64,000 bases of DNA from Planctomycetota bacterium (GCA_003389325.1 QQVE01000053.1:62001-126000); one strand, 5' to 3'. Shown: positions 14,335 through 24,082, counted from the stretch's first letter. The notes: a model not told the origin generated them from the sequence alone. Numbers and translations: made by a program.

Positions 14335-17268
14335 CTAATCGCGCTTGGAAAACAACCGCGCGTCGGGCTGCTGCAGAAACGCCAGCAGGTCGGCCACGTC
14401 GGTTTCGTTGAGCTGCTGCTCCATGCCGTCGGGCATCAGCGATTTGCCGGTGGCTCGCAACTCGGCAATCTGCTCGCGGGGTACGAAGTCCTGTGCCCCC
14501 TCGGCCCGCCGCAGCGTGACGCTGGTGGCGGTTTCGGAGACGAGCACGCCTGAGAGCACCTGCCCGTTATGCGTCAGCAGCGTATAGGCCGCGTACTGCG
14601 GTACCAGTTGCCGGCTAGGGTCGAACAGATCGACCAGCAGGTCCTCCTTGGAGCGCGACGCGATGCCCGAAAGGTCGGGTCCCACGCGGTGACCGCGGGA
14701 TTGCACGGTGTGGCAGCCGAGACAGTGCTTCTCGAACAGCGCTGCGCCCCGGGCGCGCTCGCCCATCCGATCGAGCGACGCGGTGAAGCGGTCGACCACC
14801 TCCTCGCGGCTGTGGGCCGCGGCTTGGGCCGCCAGCAGCTTTTCGATCCGCGGTTCGATCGCCGGATCGCGCACCGCGGCCAGTGCGTCGCGCGTGGCAG
14901 GGTCGAGCTCGCGGGGGAGGATATCCTCCCGCTCGATCGCATCGACCAGCGCGGCGGTCGTCGCTCTCGAACGTAGCGCCGCGGTGGCCAGGGCGCGGCG
15001 GGTGGCGGTCGTCCAGTCTTTCCAACGCGTGAACATTTCCTGCGCCGTGGCGTCGTCGGCGGTCCCCAGCGCTTCGGCCGCCGAGGTTTGCAGTGCCTGG
15101 TCGTGGCGCGGGTCGAGCAGGGCCAACAGCGTCGGCCCGCTGCCCGAGTCGACCAGCCCCAGCACTTCGACCGCTAGTTGGCGATGCTCGAGCGTCTCGT
15201 CCTGGCCGGCCGCCATCGCGCGGGCCGCGGCGATCAGCGTTCTCATCGGCGGCTCGTATTGCCGCAAACGCTCGGGCGGATCGTCGACCAGCTTGCGCAG
15301 CGCGTGCCCCCGATCCTCGAGGCCGCGGGCGATGCCGGCCAGAATCGCCAGGTCGCCCGGTCCAACCTGCGAGGGCGCTTCGTGCATGATCAGGCGGAAG
15401 GCCTCGGTCAGTTGGGCGTCGTCGGTGCCGTCGGCCGCCGTCGCGGCCGCTTCGCGCAGCAACCGCACCTGCTGCTGGCTGGGGTTGCGTCGCCAGGTGT
15501 CGTGCTTGTCGAACAGCGTATTCAGAAATGAGCCGGCCGAGCGCCCCAAGCTGCCAACCACGGCAATCGAAATCGGCTCGTCGCGGATTTCGAGATCGGC
15601 CAGCCGCACCAGCGCTTCGACCTTGTCCGGCCCCTCGATTTCGGCCAGCGCCCGGGCCAGTTCGAACCGCACCAGCGGCGAGGGAAAATCGACCAGGCCG
15701 AGCATCGTTTCGCGCAGCCGCTGCGACTTGGGCAAGCGCGGCGCGGCCATCCGCATCGCAAAGCGACGCACGCGGGCATCGCCGTCCTCGATGCCGCGCA
15801 CCAGCAGGCCGTCTTCCAAGCGCCCGAGGTGCTGCATGATCGACAGCGCGTGCACCTTGGCCTGGGGCAGGTCGCTTTCGGCAATGAGCGTGCGGAGCAG
15901 AGCTGCGGCGGCGGCGTCGTTGCGTTCGACGAGCAGGCGATGCGCCGTATCGCGTCGCCAGCCGCCGGGGGATTCGAGTTGCTGGACGAGTTCGGCCGTC
16001 GTGGCCCGGCTCAGCCGCGGCTGCGGCTTGGGCGGCCAGGTGTTCTCGCGGCGGCTCACTTTCCAGATGCGGCCGTGGCCGGCCCCCTCGCGCCAATCGA
16101 CGTCGTCGCGCTTGCTCTTGGCCACGAATGCCGGATGCTCGACCCAGCGGCGATAGAAATCGACGATGTACAACGCCCCCTCGGGACCGGTGGTCAGGTA
16201 CACCGGACGAAACCAGGGGTCGCGGGCCGCGAGAAACTCGCGATCGTACTCGCCGCGCCGCGAGACGAACGTCGGCCCGTCGGGCGAAAGCGCGCGGCGA
16301 TGCACCAGGTTCGTGAGCGATTCGCCCACGAAGGCGCTGTCTTCGTAGTCGCGTCCCAAAGCGTCGCCGCGATAGATCGTCAGGCCGGAAAGCGCGTTGT
16401 AGTAGTCGGTCGGCTCAGAATTGAACGTCTGCGGTCGGGGGCTGATGGGAAACACCTCTCCGGTCTCCGAAGCCTCGGCAATGTCGCGCACCGCGTAACT
16501 GGCCAGCCGGGGGTTGCGATCGACGAAGGCCTGGTCGAACAGCACGTGGCGGATGGGAATCGTGTTCCAGGAGAGAAAGCGTTCGCCCCAGTCGTCGGAC
16601 GCCTGGCCGAACTGGCTCTGGCCCATCACGGCTTCGAAGCGGCGGCCGTCCAGCGAAACGCGAAAATCGCGGCCCCGGATCGACACGGGCTCGCCCTCGG
16701 CGTTGTCGGGTTTGTGGATTTCGCCGTCGCTGCGTCCGTTGGCGCCGTAGACCCAGTTGTCGATTCCCCAGGTCAGTCCGTTGGCGCGCAGTTGCTGATT
16801 GCCTTCGCCGAAGCCCGTGTAGACGACGATCTTGCGGTCGGCCACGCCGTCGCCGTCGTCGTCCTTGAGGAAGAGCAGGTCGGGGGCGGCGGTGACGACC
16901 AGGCCGCCATGCGCGGCCAGCACGCCGGCGGGGAACGGGAGCCCCGAGGCATACACCGTGGCGTGCTCGTAACGGCCGTCGTTGTCGCGATCTTCGAGCA
17001 TGCGGATGCGTCCGCCCGGCGGTCCGGTGGGATAGTCGATCATCTCGGCCACGTACATCCGCGCGTCGGCGTCCCAGCAGATGGCCACGGGGCTGTCGAC
17101 CTCGGGCTCGGCGGCGACCAGCTCGACGGTGAGCCGTTTGTCGGCCAGCTCGAAGGTGGCCAGTTCGTCCTCGGGCGCGAGCGGGCTATCGGGCGGTTCG
17201 GGCTCGGCCGCGGTGGCCAGTCCGGCCAGCAGCAGGGCGATGCCAAGGCTGCACATCCAGGGACGCAT
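14335..17268 (-). CDS. Giant secreted dehydrogenase-like/HEAT/cytochrome c protein (PVC-type membrane-bound dehydrogenase family)
   Basis: A 977-residue exported protein of the planctomycete-verrucomicrobia type. Order of parts: signal peptide (1-20, ending GLATA); a beta-propeller of the sorbosone-dehydrogenase type from about 35 to 400, with Asp-rich DRDNDGRYE and DDDGDGVADR loops that look calcium-binding; alpha-helical HEAT-like repeats from about 430 to 820; and a cytochrome c domain with HCLGCH (Cys849, Cys852, His853) and the later Met in KSLMPDGM. It probably oxidises a sugar-derived compound and passes electrons to its haem. ATG 17268 lies 4 bases after the stop of the ceramidase-like gene, with GAGGA upstream, so translation is coupled. 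Confidence 0.9.
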   Translation of the reverse strand: MRPWMCSLGIALLLAGLATAAEPEPPDSPLAPEDELATFELADKRLTVELVAAEPEVDSPVAICWDADARMYVAEMIDYPTGPPGGRIRMLEDRDNDGRYEHATVYASGLPFPAGVLAAHGGLVVTAAPDLLFLKDDDGDGVADRKIVVYTGFGEGNQQLRANGLTWGIDNWVYGANGRSDGEIHKPDNAEGEPVSIRGRDFRVSLDGRRFEAVMGQSQFGQASDDWGERFLSWNTIPIRHVLFDQAFVDRNPRLASYAVRDIAEASETGEVFPISPRPQTFNSEPTDYYNALSGLTIYRGDALGRDYEDSAFVGESLTNLVHRRALSPDGPTFVSRRGEYDREFLAARDPWFRPVYLTTGPEGALYIVDFYRRWVEHPAFVAKSKRDDVDWREGAGHGRIWKVSRRENTWPPKPQPRLSRATTAELVQQLESPGGWRRDTAHRLLVERNDAAAAALLRTLIAESDLPQAKVHALSIMQHLGRLEDGLLVRGIEDGDARVRRFAMRMAAPRLPKSQRLRETMLGLVDFPSPLVRFELARALAEIEGPDKVEALVRLADLEIRDEPISIAVVGSLGRSAGSFLNTLFDKHDTWRRNPSQQQVRLLREAAATAADGTDDAQLTEAFRLIMHEAPSQVGPGDLAILAGIARGLEDRGHALRKLVDDPPERLRQYEPPMRTLIAAARAMAAGQDETLEHRQLAVEVLGLVDSGSGPTLLALLDPRHDQALQTSAAEALGTADDATAQEMFTRWKDWTTATRRALATAALRSRATTAALVDAIEREDILPRELDPATRDALAAVRDPAIEPRIEKLLAAQAAAHSREEVVDRFTASLDRMGERARGAALFEKHCLGCHTVQSRGHRVGPDLSGIASRSKEDLLVDLFDPSRQLVPQYAAYTLLTHNGQVLSGVLVSETATSVTLRRAEGAQDFVPREQIAELRATGKSLMPDGMEQQLNETDVADLLAFLQQPDARLFSKRD

Positions 17269-17272
17269 GGCG

Positions 17273-18628
17273 TCATTTCCTCGCAAGTTCTTCGAGCATG
17301 CTCACCACCTCGTCGGCCACCCGCTCGCCGGTGCCCGGCTCGGCGTAGCTGTGCAGTCCCATCCAGGTCTGGTAGCCGCCCAATCGATGGGCTTCGCGGT
17401 CGGGCAGGTAGCCGATCCAGTCGTTCGCCAGTTCGATGACGATCGTGTGCTTGAAAGGCGAGCGGCGCTTGATGTCGACGCCGAACAACGTGAAGTATTC
17501 GGCCGGCACGCCCACGATGGCAACCTCGCCCAGGGCCATCGCCTGCAACACGGTGGAACGCTCTTTGCCCTGATCGGGTTCGAGCGTCTTGCGCATGTCG
17601 CGGAATACCTCGATGATCTTGTCGGCATGAGCGGGCGCCCGCTTGCGGCAGTAGCGGGCCACCTTGTCGTCTTCGACGGATTCGTCGAAGGTGCGCACGC
17701 GAAACGTGAACGGCCGCTTGATCGATTCGAGTCGCGTGACTTCGACCGGCTCGGCCTCGGCCAGGGCCTGTCGTACGGCCCGCTTCATTCGCCGCACGGC
17801 TTCGTCGACCGGGACGCCGGTGATGTTGTGGGTCGAGCCCGAGGCCCCTTCGAAGAAGGCCACCGGCGCGCCCAGTTGTGCTTCGAGCTCTTGCGCGGCC
17901 AGGCCGTAGAAGCTGGGCGAGCGCACGCCTGGGGTGCGGGTGCCGATCGTGTGCGTGGCGTGGTTGTAGAGCACGGCCCGCAGCTTGTGGCGATCGCGAA
18001 ATGCCAGCACGGGCAGCTCGGGATCGAACGGGCCGGTGGACCGCACGGCGTCGTCGAGCGAGCCGATCCACCAGATGGAATCGTCGGAGAGCAGCACCCG
18101 GCTGTTGGCCCCCACGGTCTTTTCCTCGCCGAGCTCGAAGAGGACTTCGGCGCCGGGCTCGCCGAGATTTCGATCGGCCTGTTCGACCGAGGCGACGATG
18201 GCGTCTTCGAGCCGCCGCACGAACTCGACTTCGCGCTCGTAGCCGTGCAGCGTGGCGGTGGTGGGGGCGTGGTGCGTGTGCGTGGCGCTGACGAGTATCC
18301 GCTGGGGAGCGATGCCGGTCGAATTGTCGATGCGCCTGAGGGCCGCATCGACGAAATCGCGCTCGACGAACAGCACGTCGCAGGCCACCAGGGCCAGCTT
18401 GCCGTCGCCGGGTTTTTCGACCACCGTGGCCACGGCCCGCAGCTCGCCTTCCTGGCCGGTGGCCTTGCCGGGTCCGATGCCGCCGCCGATGACCATCGCA
18501 TCGTCGGCCACGACGTTCACCGCGGCGGCCCCCACGCGCAGGTCGCTGGCGGTAGCGGAAGCCCAGGGTCCGAGCCACAGGCTCGCTAGGGCGATCGAGG
18601 TGACGGCGAATCGGGCAGAGTGGTTCAC
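17273..18628 (-). CDS. Neutral/alkaline ceramidase N-terminal domain-like secreted hydrolase
   Basis: A 451-residue exported protein with a signal peptide (about 1-28). It has the zinc-site-like motif SATHTHHAP (114-122) and a downstream PAEYFTLFGVD and FKHTIVIELANDWIGYLP, both typical of the neutral/alkaline ceramidase N-terminal domain family. True ceramidases are about 650-780 residues with a C-terminal immunoglobulin-like domain that is absent here. Planctomycetes carry many such short homologues, whose substrate is not known (N-acyl lipid, amide or ester). Start is GTG 18628 with GGAGA upstream. It sits between the lipoprotein and the giant cytochrome in one operon. A paralogue lies at 45275-46624. 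Confidence 0.8.
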   Translation of the reverse strand: MNHSARFAVTSIALASLWLGPWASATASDLRVGAAAVNVVADDAMVIGGGIGPGKATGQEGELRAVATVVEKPGDGKLALVACDVLFVERDFVDAALRRIDNSTGIAPQRILVSATHTHHAPTTATLHGYEREVEFVRRLEDAIVASVEQADRNLGEPGAEVLFELGEEKTVGANSRVLLSDDSIWWIGSLDDAVRSTGPFDPELPVLAFRDRHKLRAVLYNHATHTIGTRTPGVRSPSFYGLAAQELEAQLGAPVAFFEGASGSTHNITGVPVDEAVRRMKRAVRQALAEAEPVEVTRLESIKRPFTFRVRTFDESVEDDKVARYCRKRAPAHADKIIEVFRDMRKTLEPDQGKERSTVLQAMALGEVAIVGVPAEYFTLFGVDIKRRSPFKHTIVIELANDWIGYLPDREAHRLGGYQTWMGLHSYAEPGTGERVADEVVSMLEELARK

Positions 18629-18678
18629 GCTTGTGTCTCCGATCCGGCCTCCCCGCCGCGGCCGGTTCGCAGAGGGGG

Positions 18679-21063
18679 TTACTTCTTGATGATCCAGATT
18701 TCCGACACCTGCACGTTGCGCCCGTTGCTGCCGATGCCCTTGGGGCCGTGCCAGGTGAGCTCCAACGTGCCCGACTTGGTGGCTTCGCGCGGGATGTCAA
18801 ACTCCACCGGGGCGATCGGACGCTTGCGCGTGATGTAGGGGTGGATCTCGATGTCGTCGCCCGCCACGCAGCGCATCGGCTTCTCGGCATCGTCGCCGGC
18901 GTAGACGACGCGCATCTTGTAGCTGGCCTCGGGGTCGAGGTTCTCGTAGCGCATCTTCAACGTGCCGTCGAGCATCGCCTCGGCGTGGTCCTTCCAACTG
19001 GTGCGCATGGGGCCGAAGCCTGCGAAGCCGGTGTGCGACGATTCGAGAAACGCCGGATCGCGCTCGAAGCCGGGACCCACCACCAGGTGCGGCTGCGCGT
19101 GCAGCTTGCCCAGGTCGTCGTAGAAGCCGCCGGGACCGGGATTGGTCCAGTCGACGATCTCTTCGATTCCGGCCAGCCGCTCGGCTTCGACGCTCTCTTC
19201 GCGCAAGGCCGCAAACCGCTGCTCGAGCCACGGCCGGTTGTTGAGCGGCACGTCGACCGTGTCGAGCGTCGCCCCGCGTCCCACGGAAATTGCCTTGTAC
19301 TTACCGACGCTGGTTTGCATCCGGATGCTTTCGAACAGGGCGTCGGCCAACTCGAACACGCGATCCCGCCAATCGGTCGCCACGCGCTGGTCGGCGCGGG
19401 CGAGGATCGCTTCGGCCTTGTCCATCGCCTCGAGCGCGCCGATCGCTTCGGCCTGTCGCAACTGGTCCATGGCCCGCGCTTCGAGGTCGGTCTCGTAGAT
19501 CAGCCGGGCCCGCACGTAGGCATCGTAGTAGGCGCGGTACAGCGCCTGCTGGAAGCGCCAGTTCTTCATCAGCTCGAGTCCGGCGGCTGCTTCCATGTCC
19601 TGGAAGCGGGCCAGCGTCTGGTACACCTCGTCGTTGGTGAGCAAGGCGCCTTGCCAGTTGCGCTCGAGCGCCAGCAGTCCCTGGGCGAAGTCATCGGTCA
19701 GGGCCGGGCCGAGAAAGTAGCGGCTGTATTCGCGCAGGATCTCGATCACCGGCTTCTCGGGATCCCACCCCAGTCCGCTCCAGACGAACTTGTTGACGTC
19801 GTCGTTGCAGCCCTCGGAGTAGGTGAGAAAGCCGATCGCATACGGCTGCAGCACGCGGAAGATCGTGGCCTGCCCGGTGGGCCGCGGGTTGATCGGCTCG
19901 CGGGCGCTCGTGAGCGCGTGGGCCAGATCCCAGTCGGGCACCGGGTACTGGCTCTGGCGGCTGTGCGTGATGTCGGGATAGCGGCGAATCGGGTAACGCT
20001 CGGGCACCAACTTACGCAACTCGGGCAGCCCGGGACGCACCTGCGGGCCAAACACGATGCCGGCCAGCCACTCGGGCTCCTGTTCGAGCAGACCTTTGAA
20101 CTCCTGCATCCACTCGGTGGTGAAGCCTTGCGGCGAGAGCCACATCTCGGCGTCCGGGTGATACTCGCGCAACAGGGCGGTCTGCTTCTCGAGCAGGTTC
20201 ATCATGTGCGCCGGCTCGGTGTGACCCGGGTCGCCCCCGGGAACGAAGATGGCGTCGATCCGCGGCAGCCGCTTGTAGACCGTCTCCCATTCCTTGAGCG
20301 CGAACTCCACCGTTTCGGGATTGCCGTAGTCTTTGTCGAGCGCCGGATACCAGATCCACACGACCAGGCCGTACTCGTCGGCCAGCCGCGACATGCCTTC
20401 CATCATTTCGATCTGCGGCCGTGGAAAGTGCGGGCTCGTGGCCGCGTCGTCGCTGCGGGGCGGAATCAACTCGATGGCGTTGGTGCCGAACACGGCCAGA
20501 TCGCGGTAGTACTGCTCCCACTGGTCGAGGTCCCAGGCGTCGTAGCTGTTGGTCTTGGGGCGGTAGCCCAACTGGTGGCCCCGCAACGGGTAGGCCGGAG
20601 CCGTGGTGACGTCGAGCGCCTCGGGCAGGGCGATCGCCTGGTGGGTCATCTTCAGATGTCGCAGCAGGTAGCCGATGCCGAACAGCACGCCGCGTTCGTC
20701 GTTGCCGGCGATGGCGAGCTGCGCGCCGCGCGTGCGAATGCGAAAGCCCTCGGCCGGTAGATCCTTGTCGCCAGCCAGATCGGCGGCCAGCGGTCCGGCG
20801 AAGGTCTCGACCAGCGACGCCGGGCCGACGGCGATCACCGCGGCATCGCCCTCGGGCCACTTCGGCACCAGAGGCAGCTCGATCTCGGTGCGCTTCTGGA
20901 TCTCGTCGCGCAGCATTTCGACCGCCTTGGTCTCGCGCGGCGAAAGGCCCTCGGGCACGACCACCACGGCCCGGCTCAGGTCGGCGGCACGCGTGGGAGT
21001 GCGGCAACCGAGCAGCAAGGCGGCCAGGGCCATCGACGAGACGAGCGCAACGGGCAGCTTCAT
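18679..21063 (-). CDS. Lipoprotein with GH20/GH67-type N-terminal domain, probable glycoside hydrolase
   Basis: A 794-residue lipoprotein: the signal ends in a lipobox, LLGC with Cys20. Residues about 30-170 look like the alpha/beta accessory domain that precedes GH20 and GH67 catalytic domains (GIGYLLRHLKM, then TAPAYPLRGHQLGYRPK as the barrel starts). A TIM-barrel-like region follows to about 560, with VWIWYPALDKDYG and FVPGGDPGHTEP rich in acidic residues. The C-terminal 150 residues are beta-rich, perhaps carbohydrate-binding. The exact GH family is not certain, and I could not fix catalytic acids. It is the first gene of a three-gene operon, 50 bases before the ceramidase-like gene. Confidence 0.65.
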   Translation of the reverse strand: MKLPVALVSSMALAALLLGCRTPTRAADLSRAVVVVPEGLSPRETKAVEMLRDEIQKRTEIELPLVPKWPEGDAAVIAVGPASLVETFAGPLAADLAGDKDLPAEGFRIRTRGAQLAIAGNDERGVLFGIGYLLRHLKMTHQAIALPEALDVTTAPAYPLRGHQLGYRPKTNSYDAWDLDQWEQYYRDLAVFGTNAIELIPPRSDDAATSPHFPRPQIEMMEGMSRLADEYGLVVWIWYPALDKDYGNPETVEFALKEWETVYKRLPRIDAIFVPGGDPGHTEPAHMMNLLEKQTALLREYHPDAEMWLSPQGFTTEWMQEFKGLLEQEPEWLAGIVFGPQVRPGLPELRKLVPERYPIRRYPDITHSRQSQYPVPDWDLAHALTSAREPINPRPTGQATIFRVLQPYAIGFLTYSEGCNDDVNKFVWSGLGWDPEKPVIEILREYSRYFLGPALTDDFAQGLLALERNWQGALLTNDEVYQTLARFQDMEAAAGLELMKNWRFQQALYRAYYDAYVRARLIYETDLEARAMDQLRQAEAIGALEAMDKAEAILARADQRVATDWRDRVFELADALFESIRMQTSVGKYKAISVGRGATLDTVDVPLNNRPWLEQRFAALREESVEAERLAGIEEIVDWTNPGPGGFYDDLGKLHAQPHLVVGPGFERDPAFLESSHTGFAGFGPMRTSWKDHAEAMLDGTLKMRYENLDPEASYKMRVVYAGDDAEKPMRCVAGDDIEIHPYITRKRPIAPVEFDIPREATKSGTLELTWHGPKGIGSNGRNVQVSEIWIIKK

Positions 21064-21206
21064 GGACCGGCTAAGCTCCGAACGGGACAAGACGGGAGGC
21101 AATCGGCGGGCACATTCGCCCCGCGGCGATTTATTGTGACCTGGGCGAACTGGCACAGCAAGCGCGCGGGCGCGAATCCGCTTTCCGCCCGAACGAAGGG
21201 GGGGGA

Positions 21207-21614
21207 CTAGCGCTTGCGCAGGTGACCGGCGCTCGATTGGAAGTACTTCTTGCGGCGCTTGTCGACCGCGGCCGGTTCGTCGCGTTGGTGCGACTTCAGG
21301 TCGTCGAGATTGGCCCGGCAGGTGCGGCAGCCGGACACTTCGAGGTGGAAGCGAATGTACTCGGCCAGGTCGGCTTCGACGACGCCCAGCAGCAAGCTGC
21401 CCAACTGTTCGCGCGAAGGGCAGCTCAAACGGTGCCGCCGCCAGATCTCGCCCACCGAGTGAATGCCCGCGTCGCGCCGGCTGTTGATCGAGGCCAGCTC
21501 TTCGGCCAGCTTCGGCTCGTCGCGCAGCGCCTGTTCGATCCGCGACATCGTTTCCACGGGCAGGGCCTCGTCGAGATAGGCTTCCAGGTCGGCGGCGGTG
21601 ATGGGTTCGGCCAT
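21207..21614 (-). CDS. Probable zinc-binding anti-sigma factor
   Basis: A 135-residue cytoplasmic protein with no membrane helix. The first 50 residues are helical and acidic (AADLEAYLDEALP, then RIEQALRDEPKLAEEL). The middle has FHLEVSGCRTC, a His-x5-Cys-x2-Cys pattern close to the His-x3-Cys-x2-Cys zinc motif of ZAS anti-sigma factors, and another Cys in LSCPSREQL. The tail is basic. It starts 7 bases after the stop of the ECF sigma gene, the usual place for an anti-sigma factor. The family call is by context and motif, not by a clear profile match. ATG 21614. Confidence 0.65.
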   Translation of the reverse strand: MAEPITAADLEAYLDEALPVETMSRIEQALRDEPKLAEELASINSRRDAGIHSVGEIWRRHRLSCPSREQLGSLLLGVVEADLAEYIRFHLEVSGCRTCRANLDDLKSHQRDEPAAVDKRRKKYFQSSAGHLRKR

Positions 21615-21621
21615 GTGCAGC

Positions 21622-22263
21622 TTAGGCTTTTTCGTGCAGCTCGGGAAAGACGTCTTCGGACAGGCCCTGCTTGCGCACCAGCGTGCGCAGCCGGGCGATG
21701 AACTCAAATTTGAAATTGGCCACCTGCTGCTCCGACATTTCCAGCTTCGTGGCCACGTCGCGGTTGGCCCAACGACGCACGAACAGCAGTTCCAGGCAGG
21801 CCATCTTCTTCCACTCGTTGCGCGAGCGGAGCCGCGCGAGTTGCTCGGCGAGCGCTTGCACCAGGGCCGCTTCTTCCATGCCGCGGCGCTCGCCGCTGCG
21901 CATGGCGCTCGAAACGGTGCGGCCTCCGGCCGGCGGTTCCCAATCGGCGCCGCTGTTGTTGGTGGCCAAGGGTAGCGTCGGCCGCCGACCCTCGCGGCGG
22001 AGGTGATCGGTGAGCTTGTGGGCCGCGATCGAGAACAGGTAGCTTTCCAGCGGGCGCGAATCTTGAAAGTTGGGCAGGCTGGTGAGGAAGCCGAGAAAGG
22101 TTTCCTGCACGACGTCTTCGCCAGCGCTGCGGCGTCCCAGGCGGCCTTCGACAAACGCCAACAGCCGACCTTCGAACCGGGCGATCAGTTCGTTCCACGC
22201 GTCGGGTTCGCCGTCGCGAATGCGGGCCACGAGCAGTTGATCGGAGGGTGCGGCATGCGCCAT
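21622..22263 (-). CDS. ECF-type RNA polymerase sigma factor
   Basis: A 213-residue sigma-70-family factor. Region 2 is clear: AWNELIARFEGRLLAFV, then AGEDVVQETFLGFL and LESYLFSIAAHKLTDHLRR. The linker is long (about 50 residues). Region 4 with its helix-turn-helix is ANRDVATKLEMSEQQVANFK followed by FIARLRTLVRK. It would direct RNA polymerase to a stress- or signal-specific promoter set. ATG 22263 was chosen; a TTG four codons earlier is possible, and no strong ribosome binding site is seen for either. It is followed by the candidate anti-sigma gene and preceded by a kinase/membrane protein set on the same strand, a linkage known for several planctomycete ECF groups. Confidence 0.9.
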   Translation of the reverse strand: MAHAAPSDQLLVARIRDGEPDAWNELIARFEGRLLAFVEGRLGRRSAGEDVVQETFLGFLTSLPNFQDSRPLESYLFSIAAHKLTDHLRREGRRPTLPLATNNSGADWEPPAGGRTVSSAMRSGERRGMEEAALVQALAEQLARLRSRNEWKKMACLELLFVRRWANRDVATKLEMSEQQVANFKFEFIARLRTLVRKQGLSEDVFPELHEKA

Positions 22264-22390
22264 GGGGCGATTCAAGAATCAGATAGCGGGGGCGGGAAGC
22301 ATTCTCCGTGAAAACCCCTACTATCCTACCACAGCCGTCCACTCGATGGCAGCAAGCACGGGGCAAATCGACGCGCCGAGAAACGACGCG

Positions 22391-24076
22391 TCAGAAGGGC
22401 ATGGCACGCCGCGCCACCAGCACGCCCGCGGCGACGATCAGGGCCACGAGCGTGGCGGCCAGTTGGAGCCGGCCTTTGTGCGCTCCACCGGTGCGCATGT
22501 CGAGCTGCAGGTACCCGTAGAAGGTGGAGAGCAAAGCCAGCAGCAGCGCCGCACCGCCGCCGGCATACCATAGCCGGCGCGTGACTTCGGCATCGTGCCA
22601 CTGGCGATGGAAGTAGTGCTGCGCGTTCTCGTCGAACTGCAACCGGGCATACATTTCGTACATCTCGCCCAGGTTGAGGCCTTCGAGCGCCTTGGTTTCG
22701 ACCGTCTCGGCCCACTGGTCCTTGCGCAGGTTGCGCTTGATGAACGAGAGCGGCACGTCGACCAGCGAAGCGGCCTGCTCGTCGCCCAGGTACTGTGCGA
22801 CGTAGTGATCGACGGCCTCTTTCATTTGCTCGTCGAGCTCGTGTTGGCACTCCGGTACCGAGCCGAAGCGCCCGGAGCGCACGACGACCAGGTAGGTGCT
22901 GCCGTTCAGTTTCGAGGGGGCATCGATCCAATCGGGACGCGGCCTGGCCAGGTCGATCGTGCCGGCGGCGGTTGCCTCGTCGGTCGCAGCGCGATCGTCG
23001 GGAACGGCGACTGTCGGGGCCTCGTCTTCTTCGTTCGATTCGAGGGCTGCGACCTGCGCGGCTTCGTGCTCGCCTCCCGGTCGTTGCCCTCGTTGTCCAC
23101 TGCCTTGGACGAGATCTTCGAAGACATCGGCGAAGACATCGGAGACGTTGTCTTCTTCGTGCTCGGCTTCGGCCGATTCACCGTCGTCCTCGTGTTTATC
23201 CTTGTGGGCGTCCTCGTTGTTCTCGACTTCTTGCTCCACCGCGTCGGAACCTACGTTGTCGTTTTCGGATTCAGCAGCGGCCAGCGCGGCTGCTGGCGGC
23301 GTGGCATCGGTCGCTGCGGAAGGATCGGGTGCCGGGGCGGCGTCCGATGAATTGGCCTTCGCCAACTCGTGTGCCACGGGGATGCTGCCCGCGCGGGGCG
23401 GCAGTTCGTCGCCGGAGAGCTGCTCTTCGCCGGTCGGCCGCACGGGGCGCAGGGCGGGCCGTTTGGCGCGCCCGAAGTACGAGCGCGACGCGTCGTCGTG
23501 GCGGCCTCGGGTGACGTGACGCTCGATGTGGTGCTCTTCCATGCCGCGGACGGCTACCTGACGCTCGACTGCCGGTGAGCTGCTACGTGGCGGGTCGCCG
23601 ACATAGCTGGCCACGGCGAACACGATCGCCCCCACGCCCAGCAACGTCATGATGCTTGTGGCCGCCGGCTTCAAGCGGCCGCGAGTGAAGATCAACACGC
23701 CCAGAATCACCAGCACGCTGCCCAGGCAGATGATCGCCCACGACGGAGTGGTCTCGACCGTGACGGTGGGCGACGTGCGCCAGGGACCGTGGTGTTCGAC
23801 GTGGAACTCCTTGGCTAGATCGAGGGGCTCGAACGCGACGTAGGTATCGTGCGCGAAGGCATCATCGACCTCGACCTCGTGATGGCTTTGCGATCGCGCC
23901 CAGAACACCGAGACGCCGGCGACCACGGCTGCCAGGCCGATGAGTTTCAGCCAGCCGAAGCGGTGTTCGCAGGCCCCGTCGGGACCTCGGCGGCGGTTGA
24001 CCAGCCGCAGCACGAACCAGCCGGCCACCACCAGCAGGATCAACTCCATCATTCCAATCATGGCCAAGGGGCACAT
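22391..24076 (-). CDS. Membrane protein with long acidic/His-rich disordered segment, unknown function
   Basis: A 561-residue protein that I do not recognise. Three hydrophobic helices lie near the N-terminus (about 8-22, 42-60, 113-131), with a possible fourth at 140-160. Residues about 165-370 are low-complexity and charged, including VENNEDAHKDKHEDDGESAE, so probably disordered. A folded helical domain follows (about 395-500: RSGRFGSVPECQHELDEQMK, then WHDAEVTRRLWY), and two helices close the chain. The gene starts 6 bases after the kinase stop, with GGGAG upstream, so the products are made together. It may be the substrate or scaffold of the kinase, an inference from coupling. Confidence 0.7.
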   Translation of the reverse strand: MCPLAMIGMMELILLVVAGWFVLRLVNRRRGPDGACEHRFGWLKLIGLAAVVAGVSVFWARSQSHHEVEVDDAFAHDTYVAFEPLDLAKEFHVEHHGPWRTSPTVTVETTPSWAIICLGSVLVILGVLIFTRGRLKPAATSIMTLLGVGAIVFAVASYVGDPPRSSSPAVERQVAVRGMEEHHIERHVTRGRHDDASRSYFGRAKRPALRPVRPTGEEQLSGDELPPRAGSIPVAHELAKANSSDAAPAPDPSAATDATPPAAALAAAESENDNVGSDAVEQEVENNEDAHKDKHEDDGESAEAEHEEDNVSDVFADVFEDLVQGSGQRGQRPGGEHEAAQVAALESNEEDEAPTVAVPDDRAATDEATAAGTIDLARPRPDWIDAPSKLNGSTYLVVVRSGRFGSVPECQHELDEQMKEAVDHYVAQYLGDEQAASLVDVPLSFIKRNLRKDQWAETVETKALEGLNLGEMYEMYARLQFDENAQHYFHRQWHDAEVTRRLWYAGGGAALLLALLSTFYGYLQLDMRTGGAHKGRLQLAATLVALIVAAGVLVARRAMPF

Positions 24077-24082
24077 CGCCTT

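Noticed and set aside
15829..17439. A 536-codon plus-strand open frame antisense to the giant cytochrome gene
   Set aside because: No domain or start context; it mirrors the codon pattern of the real gene on the other strand.
17273..18628. True neutral ceramidase
   Set aside because: The C-terminal domain of characterised ceramidases is missing and planctomycete homologues are numerous and untested, so only the family is named.
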